The translations under genes and the position numbers were made by a program. Source: an uncultured Mycobacterium sp. (GTDB taxonomy: Bacteria > Actinomycetota > Actinomycetes > Mycobacteriales > Mycobacteriaceae). From it: a stretch of DNA of 60,833 nucleotides. The notes beneath the pieces were generated by a model. The model was not told where the DNA came from. It made no database searches and saw only the letters and a list, made by a program, of their open reading frames with translations. The DNA lies in NCBI GenBank assembly GCA_900078375.1, contig FLQS01000035.1, forward strand, positions 1 to 60,833, read 5' to 3'. This document shows positions 16,559-24,903 of this stretch, piece after piece (positions within the stretch are counted from its first letter, which is position 1; every line of letters starts with the position of its first letter).

Positions 16559-17712
16559 GTCGCGGGCTGTTCTGTCTTCTCAGCCTGCTTCTTGAGGTTC
16601 TCCTGAACCTCCACATGCCACTTCTCATTGGCCGGCGCGGTGTCGACCTCGAGCTCGAACCGGTCGGTCATGTCCGGGGAGATGTCGGCGACGTCGACGT
16701 AGAACTGCTGGTACCACCGGCGCATCTGGTAGACCGCGCCGTCTTCCTCGACGAGCAGCGGGTTGTCGATGCGGGTCTTGTGCTTCCAGATCTCGACGTC
16801 CTGCAGGAAGCCCTTGCTGACGCCGACGGTCATCGCGTCGGAAAGCTTCTCACTCATGGAATCGTCCATGCCCTGCGGCTTTTCGACGATCACGCCCCAC
16901 TGCAGCATGAACGAGTCCTGCGTCACCGGGTAATGGCAGTTGATCAGGATCGACTCGGCCTTGAAGCCGCCGTAGTTGTTGTGCAGCCAGTTGATCATGA
17001 ACGACGGCCCGAAGTACGAGGCCTCCGAATCGAGATGGGATTCGGTGTAGGCCGAGCCGCCCAGCGTGACGTCGGGCCGGCCGACGTTGTGCAGATACTG
17101 CGAGGCGATGTGGCCCTCGAAGACGTTCTTGAAGTACGTCGGCAGGCCGAAATGGATGTAGAAGAAGTGCGCCATGTCGGTGACGTTGTCGACGATCTCG
17201 CGGCAGTTGGAGCCCTCGATCAGCATCGAGTTCCACTTCCACTCGGTCCACTCGCCGCTGGTGTACTCCGGAATCTCGGGGATCTGCACCTCGGGCTGCG
17301 GCGGATTGCCCTCGTGGTCGTGCCAGACGAACAGCAGCCCGCTGCGCACGTCGGTCTCCCAGGACCGGGTGCGCGCCAGCCGGGGGGTGCGCTTGGCGTA
17401 GGGCACCAGACGGCAGCGGCCGTCGCCACCCCAGCGCCAGTCGTGGAAGGGGCAGGCCAGTGCGTCGCCCTTGACGGTGCCCTGCGAGAGGTCGCCGCCC
17501 AGGTGACGGCAGTAGGCGTCCAGGACGTGGACCGCGCCCTCGGAGTCGGCGAAGACCACCAATTTCGTCCCGAATGCATTGATCGGGTGCGGCTTGCCGT
17601 CCAGGTAGTCAGTCACCGGACCCAGGCAGTGCCAGCCCCGGGCGTACCGGTCTGGCAGGGTCCCGGTGTCGATCTCGCGAATGCCGGTAGTCACCCTTAT
17701 GCCTCCACTCAT
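16555..17712 (-). CDS. kshA: 3-ketosteroid 9-alpha-hydroxylase, oxygenase component
   Basis: KshA hydroxylates C9 of 3-keto steroids; with KstD this makes the unstable product whose ring B opens. The 385-aa protein has a Rieske cluster (C68-x-H70 and C87-PF-H90) and the mononuclear-iron region NVTDMAHFFYIH with H182 and H187. Length and start (SGG..REIDTGTLPDRYARGWHC) match the mycobacterial KshA family. The reductase partner KshB is not in the window. A KstR operator lies 10 bp upstream of the ATG. Confidence 0.95.
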   Translation of the reverse strand: MSGGIRVTTGIREIDTGTLPDRYARGWHCLGPVTDYLDGKPHPINAFGTKLVVFADSEGAVHVLDAYCRHLGGDLSQGTVKGDALACPFHDWRWGGDGRCRLVPYAKRTPRLARTRSWETDVRSGLLFVWHDHEGNPPQPEVQIPEIPEYTSGEWTEWKWNSMLIEGSNCREIVDNVTDMAHFFYIHFGLPTYFKNVFEGHIASQYLHNVGRPDVTLGGSAYTESHLDSEASYFGPSFMINWLHNNYGGFKAESILINCHYPVTQDSFMLQWGVIVEKPQGMDDSMSEKLSDAMTVGVSKGFLQDVEIWKHKTRIDNPLLVEEDGAVYQMRRWYQQFYVDVADISPDMTDRFELEVDTAPANEKWHVEVQENLKKQAEKTEQPAT

Positions 17713-17722
17713 AGGTTCTAAC

Positions 17723-17736
17723 TAGAACACGTTACA
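17723..17736. promoter_or_regulatory. KstR operator, kshA
   Basis: TAGAACACGTTACA fits TnnAACnnGTTnnA and begins 10 bp upstream of the kshA start. The divergent gamma-carbonic-anhydrase-like gene starts 76 bp away and may also be affected. Confidence 0.87.
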
Positions 17737-17812
17737 GTTTTACCGTCTCATCGCGCAATCTTCAGCGGCTTTACCTGGGGATTACCCACCTGAATTGCGG
17801 TATATGTGAACG

Positions 17813-18346
17813 ATGCCGATGTATTCGTTCGAGGGCCGGTCACCACGGGTGGATCCCACCGCGTTCGTTGCACCGACCGCCGTGCTCATCGGTGACGTCA
17901 CCGTGGAGGCCGGTGCGTCGGTGTGGTTCAACGCGGTCCTGCGCGGGGACTACGCGCCGATCGTGATCCGGGAAGGGGCGAACGTGCAGGACGGTTCGGT
18001 GCTGCACGCCCCGCCGGGCATCCCGGTCGACATCGGCCCGGGAGCCACGATCGCGCACATGTGCACGATCCACGGCGTCCACGTCGGCGCTGAGTCACTG
18101 ATCGCCAACCACTGCACGGTGCTCGACGGTGTGGTGATCGGGGCCCGCAGCATGATCGCCGCGCACTCACTGGTGGTCGGCGGCACTCATATCCCCGACG
18201 AGGTTCTGGTCACCGGGTCGCCGGCGAAGGTCAAGGGACCGATCGCCGGAACCGGCGCCGAGGTGTGGGTGAACCTCAATCCGAAGGCCTACCAGGATCT
18301 CGCGCAGCGGTACCTGGCGGGCTTCGAGGAGATCCAGGAGACCTAG
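17813..18346 (+). CDS. Gamma-carbonic anhydrase-like hexapeptide protein (Rv3525c-like)
   Basis: The 177-aa protein is a left-handed beta-helix with many hexapeptide repeats (for example VLIGDVTVEAGASVWFNAVL and VIGARSMIAAHSLVVGG). Metal-ligand histidines of the gamma-CA family are present in GATIAHMCTIHG and IANHCTVL. It may have carbonic anhydrase activity or be an inactive relative. It resembles Rv3525c in size and place. It ends convergently with the SnoaL gene, their stops sharing CTAG at 18343-18346. Confidence 0.87.
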   Translation: MPMYSFEGRSPRVDPTAFVAPTAVLIGDVTVEAGASVWFNAVLRGDYAPIVIREGANVQDGSVLHAPPGIPVDIGPGATIAHMCTIHGVHVGAESLIANHCTVLDGVVIGARSMIAAHSLVVGGTHIPDEVLVTGSPAKVKGPIAGTGAEVWVNLNPKAYQDLAQRYLAGFEEIQET

Positions 18347-18744
18347 ATCGGCGTCGCGCTCGCAGCCGCTTTGTCGAGCTCCCAGTAGGCGCGCAGCGCG
18401 ACGATCTTGCCCTCGGCGTTGACCCGGTAGGTGAACACGCCCTCGGCGACCACCCGGTAGCCACTGGACTCGATCACGATGTGGCCGACGTTGGCTTCCT
18501 CGTCGCCGCACTGATAGGTCTTCTCGAAATTGAAGGTGAGCGTGCTCGGCGCGATTGCCATGTCGTAGAACTTGGCGATCGCCTCCTTACCGCGGTGACC
18601 CTTGCCCTCGGGATCGAAATGCGATGGGCCGATCGGGTCTTCCACGATCGCGTCGTCGGCGAACACCGCCAGCCACGCTTCTTTGTCGCGAGCCATCGCG
18701 GCCTCGCGTGAGCGCCGTCCCGCCTCGTGCGCCGGAGTGCTCAT
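18343..18744 (-). CDS. SnoaL/NTF2-like protein (ketosteroid isomerase fold)
   Basis: The 133-aa single domain has the cone-shaped NTF2/SnoaL pattern: an N-terminal helix (AAMARDKEAWLAVFADDAIVEDP) followed by strands ending VALRAYWELDKA. Proteins of this fold include delta-5-3-ketosteroid isomerases, but the catalytic Tyr/Asp pair cannot be assigned with certainty. It is the last gene of the minus-strand operon beginning at the DUF35 gene, 28 bp after the luciferase-like gene, so a steroid substrate is plausible. Confidence 0.8.
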   Translation of the reverse strand: MSTPAHEAGRRSREAAMARDKEAWLAVFADDAIVEDPIGPSHFDPEGKGHRGKEAIAKFYDMAIAPSTLTFNFEKTYQCGDEEANVGHIVIESSGYRVVAEGVFTYRVNAEGKIVALRAYWELDKAAASATPI

Positions 18745-18772
18745 CGCCCTCCTACCTCGCTCGCTCCCACCG

Positions 18773-19660
18773 TCAGTCCTGCCAGCCCGAGTGGATGTAG
18801 GTGTCGGCGAACCGCTTCATCGCGTCGATCTTCTTGTCCACCGGAGCATCGAAGCCGAGGCCCTCGTACACCCACGGAATGCCGATGTAGTCGGTCACAC
18901 CGGCCGCGGCCAGGTCGCGGTGCCCGTCGACACCGAACTTGTCGATGCACACGGCCTGGTACTCGAACGGGTCGTCCGCGCGCCCGGCGTCGGCCAGCAG
19001 TTTCTTGAGCTGGTTGATGGTCTCGGCCAGCTGGTCGCAGGTCATCATCGCGCTGGTCCAGCCGTCACTGACCCGGACGGCACGCTTGAGTGCGACCTCG
19101 GTGTGCCCGCCGACGTAGAACGGCACCGGCGTGGACGGCGCCGGGCTCATCTGCAGCCGCTCGAAATCGTAGAAGTCGCCGTGGAACTCGACCATGCCGC
19201 CGGCCAGCACCAGCTTCATGACGTCGATCATCTCGTCGACGCGCTTGCCTCGCTTGGCGTAGGGCACCCCGCACCACTCGAATTCTTCCGGAGCCCAGCC
19301 GATCCCGACACCGAAGCCGAACCGGTTGTTGGTCAGGTTCGCCACCGAACCGACCTGGCGGGCCAGTAGCAGCGGATTGCGCGAACCGAGCTTCATCACG
19401 TTGGTGTAGAAGCGCAGCTTCGACGTCACCGCGCCCAATGCACCCGCGAGGATCAGCGGATCGACCCAGGGCGAGTTCTCATCGAACATCCGCTTGCCGT
19501 CGGCGGTGTAGGGATAGTCGACGGACTGTTTCTCGAAGTAGAAGATCGAGTCCGGCAGCGCGATGTTGTCGAAGCCGAGTTCCTCAGCGGCCTTGGCGAT
19601 TTCGATGAGCTGGTCGAGTGGGCTGAACGCGATGCTGACGGTGTACTGCATGCGCGTCAT
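18773..19660 (-). CDS. Luciferase-like (LLM) F420-dependent oxidoreductase
   Basis: The 295-aa protein has the bacterial-luciferase TIM-barrel pattern: LGFDNIALPDS, the strand RFYTNVMKLGSRNPLLLARQ, RFGFGVGIGWAPEEFEW and VPFYVGGHTEVALKRA. F420 or FMN use is inferred from the family. The ATG at 19660 overlaps the ltp3 stop (ATGA), which fixes the start. It differs from the other luciferase-like gene at 23040, the better counterpart of Rv3520c. Its operon position suggests action on a steroid-CoA or side-chain intermediate. Confidence 0.85.
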   Translation of the reverse strand: MTRMQYTVSIAFSPLDQLIEIAKAAEELGFDNIALPDSIFYFEKQSVDYPYTADGKRMFDENSPWVDPLILAGALGAVTSKLRFYTNVMKLGSRNPLLLARQVGSVANLTNNRFGFGVGIGWAPEEFEWCGVPYAKRGKRVDEMIDVMKLVLAGGMVEFHGDFYDFERLQMSPAPSTPVPFYVGGHTEVALKRAVRVSDGWTSAMMTCDQLAETINQLKKLLADAGRADDPFEYQAVCIDKFGVDGHRDLAAAGVTDYIGIPWVYEGLGFDAPVDKKIDAMKRFADTYIHSGWQD

Positions 19661-20844
19661 TTCGAGGCTGGCTTGGCTGGTTTTTCGGAGCCGACCACCC
19701 ACATCGAGAAGTACTGGGCGCCGCCGCCGTACGCGTGGCCCAGCGCCTTGCGTGCGCCCTCGACCTGGTGGTCGCCGGCCTTGCCCATCACCTGGATCGC
19801 CGATTCGGCGAACCGGATCATGCCCGATGCGCCAATAGGATTGGAGCTCAGCACGCCGCCCGAGGGGTTGAACGGGATCCGTCCACCGATCGCGGTCTCG
19901 CCCGCCTGCGTGAGCTTCCAGCCGTCGCCTTCGGCCGCAAAGCCCAGGCTTTCCAGCCACATCGGCTCATACCAGGAGAACGGCACGTACACTTCGGCCA
20001 CATCGATCTCGTCGATCGGGCTCTTGATCCCGGCGTCTTTCCACAGGGCGGCAGCCGCGTCCCGGCTGGCTTGCGGGTTGACCTGGTCGCGACCGGCGTA
20101 TGCCAGCGGTTCGGTGCGCAATGCCGTCGCGTGCACCCAGGCGACGGGATGTCCTGCGGCCACCCGGGCGTCGGCGCTTTCCTCGTCGCCGATCACCATC
20201 GCCGCCGCGCCGTCCGAAGACGGGCAGGTCTCGTCGTAGCGGATGGGATCCCACAGCATCGGGGACTCCATCACCTTCTCGACGGTGATGTCGGGCTGGT
20301 GCAGATGCGCCAGCGGATTCTTAGCACCGTTGAGCCGGTCCTTGACGGCCACGATCGCGCCGATGTTCGTGGGAGCGCCGGAACGCCGGATGTAGGCCCG
20401 CACGTGCGGCGCGAAGTACCCACCCGCACCCGCGCCGACCGGCTTGGTGAACGGCACCGGAATGCTCAACGCCCACATGGCATTCGACTCGGACTGCTTC
20501 TCCCAAGCCATGGTCAGGACGCGCTTGTACTTGCCCGACTGCACCAGACTGGCGGCGACGATCGCGGTCGACCCGCCGACCGAGCCCGCGGTGTGCACGC
20601 GGATCAGCGGCTTGCCGGTCGCTCCGACGGCGTCGGCCATGAACAACTCCGGCATCATCACGCCCTCGAAGAAGTCGGGCGCCTTGCCGACGACGACAGC
20701 GTCGATGTCATCGAAGGTCGAGCCGGAGTCGGCGAGCGCCCTGTCGATCGCCTCGCGCACGAGGCCGTTCATCGAGACGTCTTTGCGCTTGGCGACGTAC
20801 TTCGTCTGTCCGGTACCCAGAACGGCAGCGAGCTTCTTACCCAT
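19657..20844 (-). CDS. ltp3: Thiolase-like lipid-transfer protein Ltp3
   Basis: The 395-aa product belongs to the SCP-x thiolase superfamily. The usual nucleophilic Cys is absent: the segment is IRVHTAGSVGGST, where thiolases have a Cys. The C-terminal LGHAYGGGAQYF keeps the active-site His. This pattern fits the steroid side-chain aldolases (Ltp2 type) better than true thiolases. The ATG at 20844 is chosen because GGAGGAG lies 7-8 nt upstream; a GTG at 20853 would touch the ribosome site. It sits between ltp4 and the luciferase-like gene in a KstR-controlled operon. Confidence 0.88.
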   Translation of the reverse strand: MGKKLAAVLGTGQTKYVAKRKDVSMNGLVREAIDRALADSGSTFDDIDAVVVGKAPDFFEGVMMPELFMADAVGATGKPLIRVHTAGSVGGSTAIVAASLVQSGKYKRVLTMAWEKQSESNAMWALSIPVPFTKPVGAGAGGYFAPHVRAYIRRSGAPTNIGAIVAVKDRLNGAKNPLAHLHQPDITVEKVMESPMLWDPIRYDETCPSSDGAAAMVIGDEESADARVAAGHPVAWVHATALRTEPLAYAGRDQVNPQASRDAAAALWKDAGIKSPIDEIDVAEVYVPFSWYEPMWLESLGFAAEGDGWKLTQAGETAIGGRIPFNPSGGVLSSNPIGASGMIRFAESAIQVMGKAGDHQVEGARKALGHAYGGGAQYFSMWVVGSEKPAKPASK

Positions 20845-20901
20845 CTGCGCCACTCCTCCTCATCGCTTCTGCCTCGCTCTGCATCGTCATCGGCGCGGCC
20901 A

Positions 20902-21966
20902 TCAGTTCTTGCCCTCCAGGACCGCGACGAGATTCTGTTGCAGCGCAGGGCCGCTGGTGGCGTGAGCCAGCACGCGGCCGGCCGAGCCGTTGAAGATGTG
21001 CTGCGCGGCGAAACCGATCCGCTCCAGGCCGGCCGAGAACATCGGGTTGGCCGCCAACGCGCCGCCCGACGGGTTGATCTTCGTCGACGCGGGCAGGCCG
21101 ATCGCCTCGGCCAGGATCAGCTGCTGATGGCTGAACGGAGCGTAGATCTCGGCGACCTCGATGGAGCCGGCGTCACCGCCGGTCGCCACCTTGGCCGATG
21201 CCGCGGTGGAAGGCGACGTGGTCAGGTCGCGAGCGCCCAGCACCGGCGTCTCGATGCGGTGCTCGAAACCGGTGATCCAGGCGGGGTTCTCCCGCAGCTC
21301 GCGGGCCTTGTCGCCGGCAGCCAGCACGATCGCCGATGCGCCGTCGGTGATCGGCGCAATGTCGTGGCGCCGCAACGGATCTGCGAAGTACGGCCGGGCC
21401 AGCAGCTCGTCGATGCTTTTCGCGGGCTTCTCCGAGTCGGTGCGCTCGGCGACGGCGAAGGAGTCCAGCGCCACCTGCGCCATCTGCTCGGCGGTCCATT
21501 TGCCCGAGTCGAGGCCGAGCCGGGCCTGCAGGCCGGCTATCGACACCGAGTCGGGCCACAGCGGTGCGACCGTGTACGGGTCGGTCTGCAGCGCAAGGAC
21601 CCGGCGAAGTGTGCCGGCCGACGGTTTGCCGAAGCCGTACACCAGCGCGGTGTCGACCTGGCCGGTCAGGATCTTGATGTAGGCCTCGTAAAGGGCCCAC
21701 GCCGCGTCCATCTCGACGTGCGACTCGTTGATCGGCGGGATCGCACCGATCGAGTCGATGGCCGAGATGAACGAAAAAGCGCGCCCAGCAAGGTAATCCG
21801 ATGAGCCGGAGCACCAGAAGCCGATGTCGGTCTGCTTCAGGCCGAGTTCTTCGTAGAGCCGATGGAAACACGGCATCAGCATCTCGACGCCGTTGGTGGT
21901 GCCGTTGGTTCGTCGGACATGCGGGGCATGGGCGAAGCCGACGACCGCTACATCGCGAAATGTCAT
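20902..21966 (-). CDS. ltp4: Thiolase-like lipid-transfer protein Ltp4
   Basis: The 354-aa product has the length I recall for Rv3522. It is again thiolase-fold but without the nucleophile: the equivalent loop is INESHVEMDAAW. The C-terminal RVLAHATSGPALQQN provides the likely His. Other recognisable parts are GFWCSGSSDYLAGRAFSF and INPSGGALAANPMFSAGLERI. It follows the DUF35 gene by 13 bp and precedes ltp3, so the three products probably assemble, as Ltp2 does with its DUF35 partner, into a retro-aldolase for steroid side chains (inference). Confidence 0.87.
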   Translation of the reverse strand: MTFRDVAVVGFAHAPHVRRTNGTTNGVEMLMPCFHRLYEELGLKQTDIGFWCSGSSDYLAGRAFSFISAIDSIGAIPPINESHVEMDAAWALYEAYIKILTGQVDTALVYGFGKPSAGTLRRVLALQTDPYTVAPLWPDSVSIAGLQARLGLDSGKWTAEQMAQVALDSFAVAERTDSEKPAKSIDELLARPYFADPLRRHDIAPITDGASAIVLAAGDKARELRENPAWITGFEHRIETPVLGARDLTTSPSTAASAKVATGGDAGSIEVAEIYAPFSHQQLILAEAIGLPASTKINPSGGALAANPMFSAGLERIGFAAQHIFNGSAGRVLAHATSGPALQQNLVAVLEGKN

Positions 21967-21979
21967 GTGGCGAGTCCCT

Positions 21980-22972
21980 TTAGAGGTGGTGCTTGTAAGT
22001 GTCGTAATCGGCGTCGGGTTCGCCGGTCGGTTTGAAGTACTCGATGTTGTCGATCCCGAGGCCCCATTCGTCCCGGGGCTTCCACACCGCCCGGACCCGC
22101 ATGCCCATCCGCACATCGGAGATGTCGATCTCCTGAATCAGATGCAGGAACGGGATGTCGGCGCCGTCGAGCAGCACATACGCCGCGACGTACGGCGGCT
22201 TGATGCGCTGGCCCGCGAACGGGATGTTGATGATGGCGAACGTCGTGACGGTGCCCACGTCCGGCAGCTCGAGGAAGTTGTCGAGCTCCAGGCCGGTGGC
22301 CGGATCGGCTTCCTTCGGCGGGAAGTACACCTTGCCTCCTGCGCCGGTGCGAGCACCGAGCAGCTTGCCGTCTTCCAGCGCGCGCAGGAACGCGCTCTCC
22401 GGAAGCGAAGCGGTGTGCTGGATCTCGATGGTGCTCGGCGACACCAGGATGGTCACCGGCTCACGGTCGTCGGCGTCATCGGAGACCGGTTCGGGCTTGT
22501 CCCCGAGTAGGAAGTACGCGATATCGGTGATCGCCCCGACCGGTTCGTCGACCCAGTGCGCATGGACGCGCGCGCCGGTGCTGATCGCGTCGGAGGAATC
22601 CGCGGCCACCGCATGCAGAAGACCGGTGTCCGCACCGTCGAGCTTGATCAGCGCCCATGCGAACGGCTTGTCGAGCGGCTGCCCCTCGAGCGGTTCGGAC
22701 TGCCACGTCCACGACAGCACCGTTCCGACACTGGCGACCGGTACCACCTCCGTCAGTGGCGCGTAGGTCACGGGGTCATACTCAGCGGGCGGCACGAGCA
22801 CTCGGCCGTCCGAGCCGCGGACGCCGAGAATGCGTCGCCCGCGCAGGGCGGTGAAGAACTGGCCGAGGAGTGGTCCGACTGAACGGGTGTAGTCGAATGA
22901 CAGCTTCAGCGGTGCCGAAAGGGGCTTCTGATGCGTGTCGATCTGCACCGGGCTGCTTTGGCTGGTGGTCAC
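21980..22972 (-). CDS. Tandem DUF35 (OB-fold) protein, Rv3521-like
   Basis: The 330-aa protein contains two DUF35-type halves: about residues 30-150 (FFTALRGRRILGVRG..LVPP) and 185-320 (FLRALEDGKLLGARTG..YFPP). Each has the OB-fold core ending in a GxRVxAxW motif. DUF35 proteins usually carry a CxxC..CxxC zinc knuckle before the LxFPP motif; neither half has it. The GTG start at 22972 is forced by the KstR operator only 10 bp upstream; a shorter start at an internal GTG (VQIDTH) is possible. First gene of the ltp4-ltp3 operon and probably their acyl-CoA-binding partner. Confidence 0.85.
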   Translation of the reverse strand: MTTSQSSPVQIDTHQKPLSAPLKLSFDYTRSVGPLLGQFFTALRGRRILGVRGSDGRVLVPPAEYDPVTYAPLTEVVPVASVGTVLSWTWQSEPLEGQPLDKPFAWALIKLDGADTGLLHAVAADSSDAISTGARVHAHWVDEPVGAITDIAYFLLGDKPEPVSDDADDREPVTILVSPSTIEIQHTASLPESAFLRALEDGKLLGARTGAGGKVYFPPKEADPATGLELDNFLELPDVGTVTTFAIINIPFAGQRIKPPYVAAYVLLDGADIPFLHLIQEIDISDVRMGMRVRAVWKPRDEWGLGIDNIEYFKPTGEPDADYDTYKHHL

Positions 22973-22981
22973 AGCATCGAG

Positions 22982-22995
22982 TAGAACAGGTTCTA
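22982..22995. promoter_or_regulatory. KstR operator, DUF35-ltp4-ltp3 operon / Rv3520c-like gene
   Basis: TAGAACAGGTTCTA matches TnnAACnnGTTnnA. It lies 10 bp from the minus-strand operon start and 45 bp from the plus-strand luciferase-like gene, so it can serve both. Confidence 0.88.
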
Positions 22996-23039
22996 AGAAT
23001 CGTGGCAAGGACCGTGTCCCGGACAGAAAGGCGGCACAG

Positions 23040-24071
23040 ATGAAGCTGGGTCTGCAACTCGGATATTGGAGCGCACAACCTCCGACGAATCATGCGGAGT
23101 TGGTGGCTGTGGCGGAGGAGGCCGGCTTCGACACGGTGTTCACCGCCGAGGCGTGGGGCTCGGACGCGTTCACTCCGCTGGCGTGGTGGGGCCGCGAAAC
23201 CACCCGGATGCGGCTGGGCACCTCGGTGGTCCAGCTCTCGGCGCGCACCCCGACGGCGTGCGCGATGGCGTCGCTGACCCTGGATCACCTGTCCGGTGGC
23301 CGCCACATCCTCGGGCTGGGCGTGTCCGGGCCGCAGGTGGTCGAGGGCTGGTACGGGCAGAAGTTCCCCAAGCCGTTGGCCCGCACCCGCGAGTACATCG
23401 ACATCATCCGCCAGGTGTGGGCCCGGGAGGCCCCGGTCACCAGCGCCGGCCCGCACTACCCGCTGCCGCTGTCGGGGGAGGGCACCACCGGTTTGGGTAA
23501 GCCGCTCAAGCCGATCGTGCATCCGCTGCGCGCCGACATCCCGATCATGCTCGGTGCCGAGGGCCCCAAAAACGTCGCGCTGGCTGCCGAGATCTGTGAT
23601 GGCTGGCTGCCGATCTTCTACTCCCCGCGCCTGGCCCCGATGTACAACGAGTGGCTCGATGAAGGGTTCGCCCGCCCCGGGGCCCGACGGTCCCGTGAGG
23701 ACTTCGAGATCTGTGCGACCGCCCAGGTCGTGGTGACCGATGACCGGGCCTCGATCATGGATCTGATCAAGCCGCACCTGGCCCTCTACATGGGCGGAAT
23801 GGGCGCAGAAGACACCAACTTCCACGCCGATGTCTACCGCCGGATGGGTTACTCCGAGGTCGTCGACGAAGTCACCCGACTGTTCCGCTCAGACCGCAAA
23901 GACGATGCGGCCAAGGCCGTTCCCGACGAACTCGTCGACGACTCCGCGATCGTCGGCGACATCGACTACGTGCGCAAACAAATCGTCGCGTGGGAAGCCG
24001 CCGGCGTCACCATGATGGTGATCGGCGCCCGCAGCCCCGAACAGATCCACGAGGCCGCCGCACTCTTGTAG
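23040..24071 (+). CDS. Luciferase-like F420-dependent oxidoreductase (Rv3520c-like)
   Basis: The 343-aa protein begins MKLGLQLGYW and has the LLM-family barrel: AGFDTVFTAEAWGSDAFTPL, LGTSVVQLSARTPTACAM, GRHILGLGVSGPQVVEGWYG and IPIMLGAEGPKNVALAAE. Length and sequence style match Rv3520c. F420 dependence is inferred from family members. The ATG at 23040 is chosen over the in-frame start at 22935, which would run through the KstR operator. It is convergent with the acetoacetate-decarboxylase-like gene; a 10-bp palindrome AGCCCGGGCT (24092-24101) lies between them. Confidence 0.88.
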   Translation: MKLGLQLGYWSAQPPTNHAELVAVAEEAGFDTVFTAEAWGSDAFTPLAWWGRETTRMRLGTSVVQLSARTPTACAMASLTLDHLSGGRHILGLGVSGPQVVEGWYGQKFPKPLARTREYIDIIRQVWAREAPVTSAGPHYPLPLSGEGTTGLGKPLKPIVHPLRADIPIMLGAEGPKNVALAAEICDGWLPIFYSPRLAPMYNEWLDEGFARPGARRSREDFEICATAQVVVTDDRASIMDLIKPHLALYMGGMGAEDTNFHADVYRRMGYSEVVDEVTRLFRSDRKDDAAKAVPDELVDDSAIVGDIDYVRKQIVAWEAAGVTMMVIGARSPEQIHEAAALL

Positions 24072-24126
24072 ACACTTCTTGCGAGTTGTCTAGCCCGGGC
24101 TCTAGATTGACCGGATGACGTTCGGC

Positions 24127-24846
24127 TTAGCGCAGGATGTGGGCGTCGCCGAACGTCATCTCGACGTTGGCGACCGATCCCGACACCATCGCGCGCTTCG
24201 GCAGCCCCAGCGAGGCCAGCTCCTTGGCGTACGGATGGTCGCCGAGGCGCAGAGTGGCGCCGCCCGGCCGGAAGCGGACACCGGAATTCTTCATCTCCCA
24301 GGGCACCTCGCGAGTGGTGCCCTCGGAGAAGGTGTAGGTCTTGAGAATCTGGCTGCGCGGGCGCAGCGACGGAATCGGCAGACCGCGATGGAATTCGATC
24401 CCGGCGATCAGCGATCCGCCCTCGCTGACCTCGAAGGTGAACGGATTCGCGTCGCGCACCTTGAAGTCGGCCATGATTTTGGGGAAGCCCCAGATGGTGC
24501 GGCCGGCCTCGAGGGTGAAGGACTGGTCGACCGGCAGGTGGTGGATGAACGCCGCGGCGTCCCCGAGAGCCTTGAGGCCGCGGGCATCGGAGCCAGGGGG
24601 ATTGACCATCACGCACGTACCGAACTCGTGGTACTTGCCGAGGTCGCCGTCGATGTAGCGGGCCAGCATCAGATTCACCACCGCGCGGCCCGGCCGGAAC
24701 TGGCAGACCTGCAATCCGCTGTAGTCGACAAGTCGCTGTGCGGCGTCGGCCGGAACCGAGAACATCGCCGTGTGGACGTCGGCCTTGCGAATTCGCACCG
24801 GCATCGTGAGCACGGTGCCGGCAATCGTGTGCTGCGAATCAGACAT
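24127..24846 (-). CDS. Acetoacetate decarboxylase-family protein (Rv3519-like)
   Basis: The 239-aa protein resembles Rv3519 in size and position. It has the ADC-like beta-barrel pattern: YHEFGTCVMV, the loop LPVDQSFTLEAGRTIWGFPKI and the strand FEVSEGGSLIAGIEF. The decarboxylase lysine cannot be pointed to with confidence; the K in WGFPKI is a candidate. The start at 24846 (MSDSQ) is preferred, with 24885 as an alternative. An apparent extension to 25932 is the antisense of cyp142 and is not coding. No KstR motif is present in the 57-bp gap to cyp142. Confidence 0.8.
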   Translation of the reverse strand: MSDSQHTIAGTVLTMPVRIRKADVHTAMFSVPADAAQRLVDYSGLQVCQFRPGRAVVNLMLARYIDGDLGKYHEFGTCVMVNPPGSDARGLKALGDAAAFIHHLPVDQSFTLEAGRTIWGFPKIMADFKVRDANPFTFEVSEGGSLIAGIEFHRGLPIPSLRPRSQILKTYTFSEGTTREVPWEMKNSGVRFRPGGATLRLGDHPYAKELASLGLPKRAMVSGSVANVEMTFGDAHILR

Positions 24847-24903
24847 TCGGACACTGTAATCCGCCCCGAGACCTTGCGTGGACATAAGTATGGAGGGAAT
24901 TAG

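Noticed and set aside
19735..21804. 689-codon plus-strand open frame opposite ltp3 and ltp4
   Set aside because: Composition is Arg/Gly/His-rich with no motif; it spans two real genes on the other strand.
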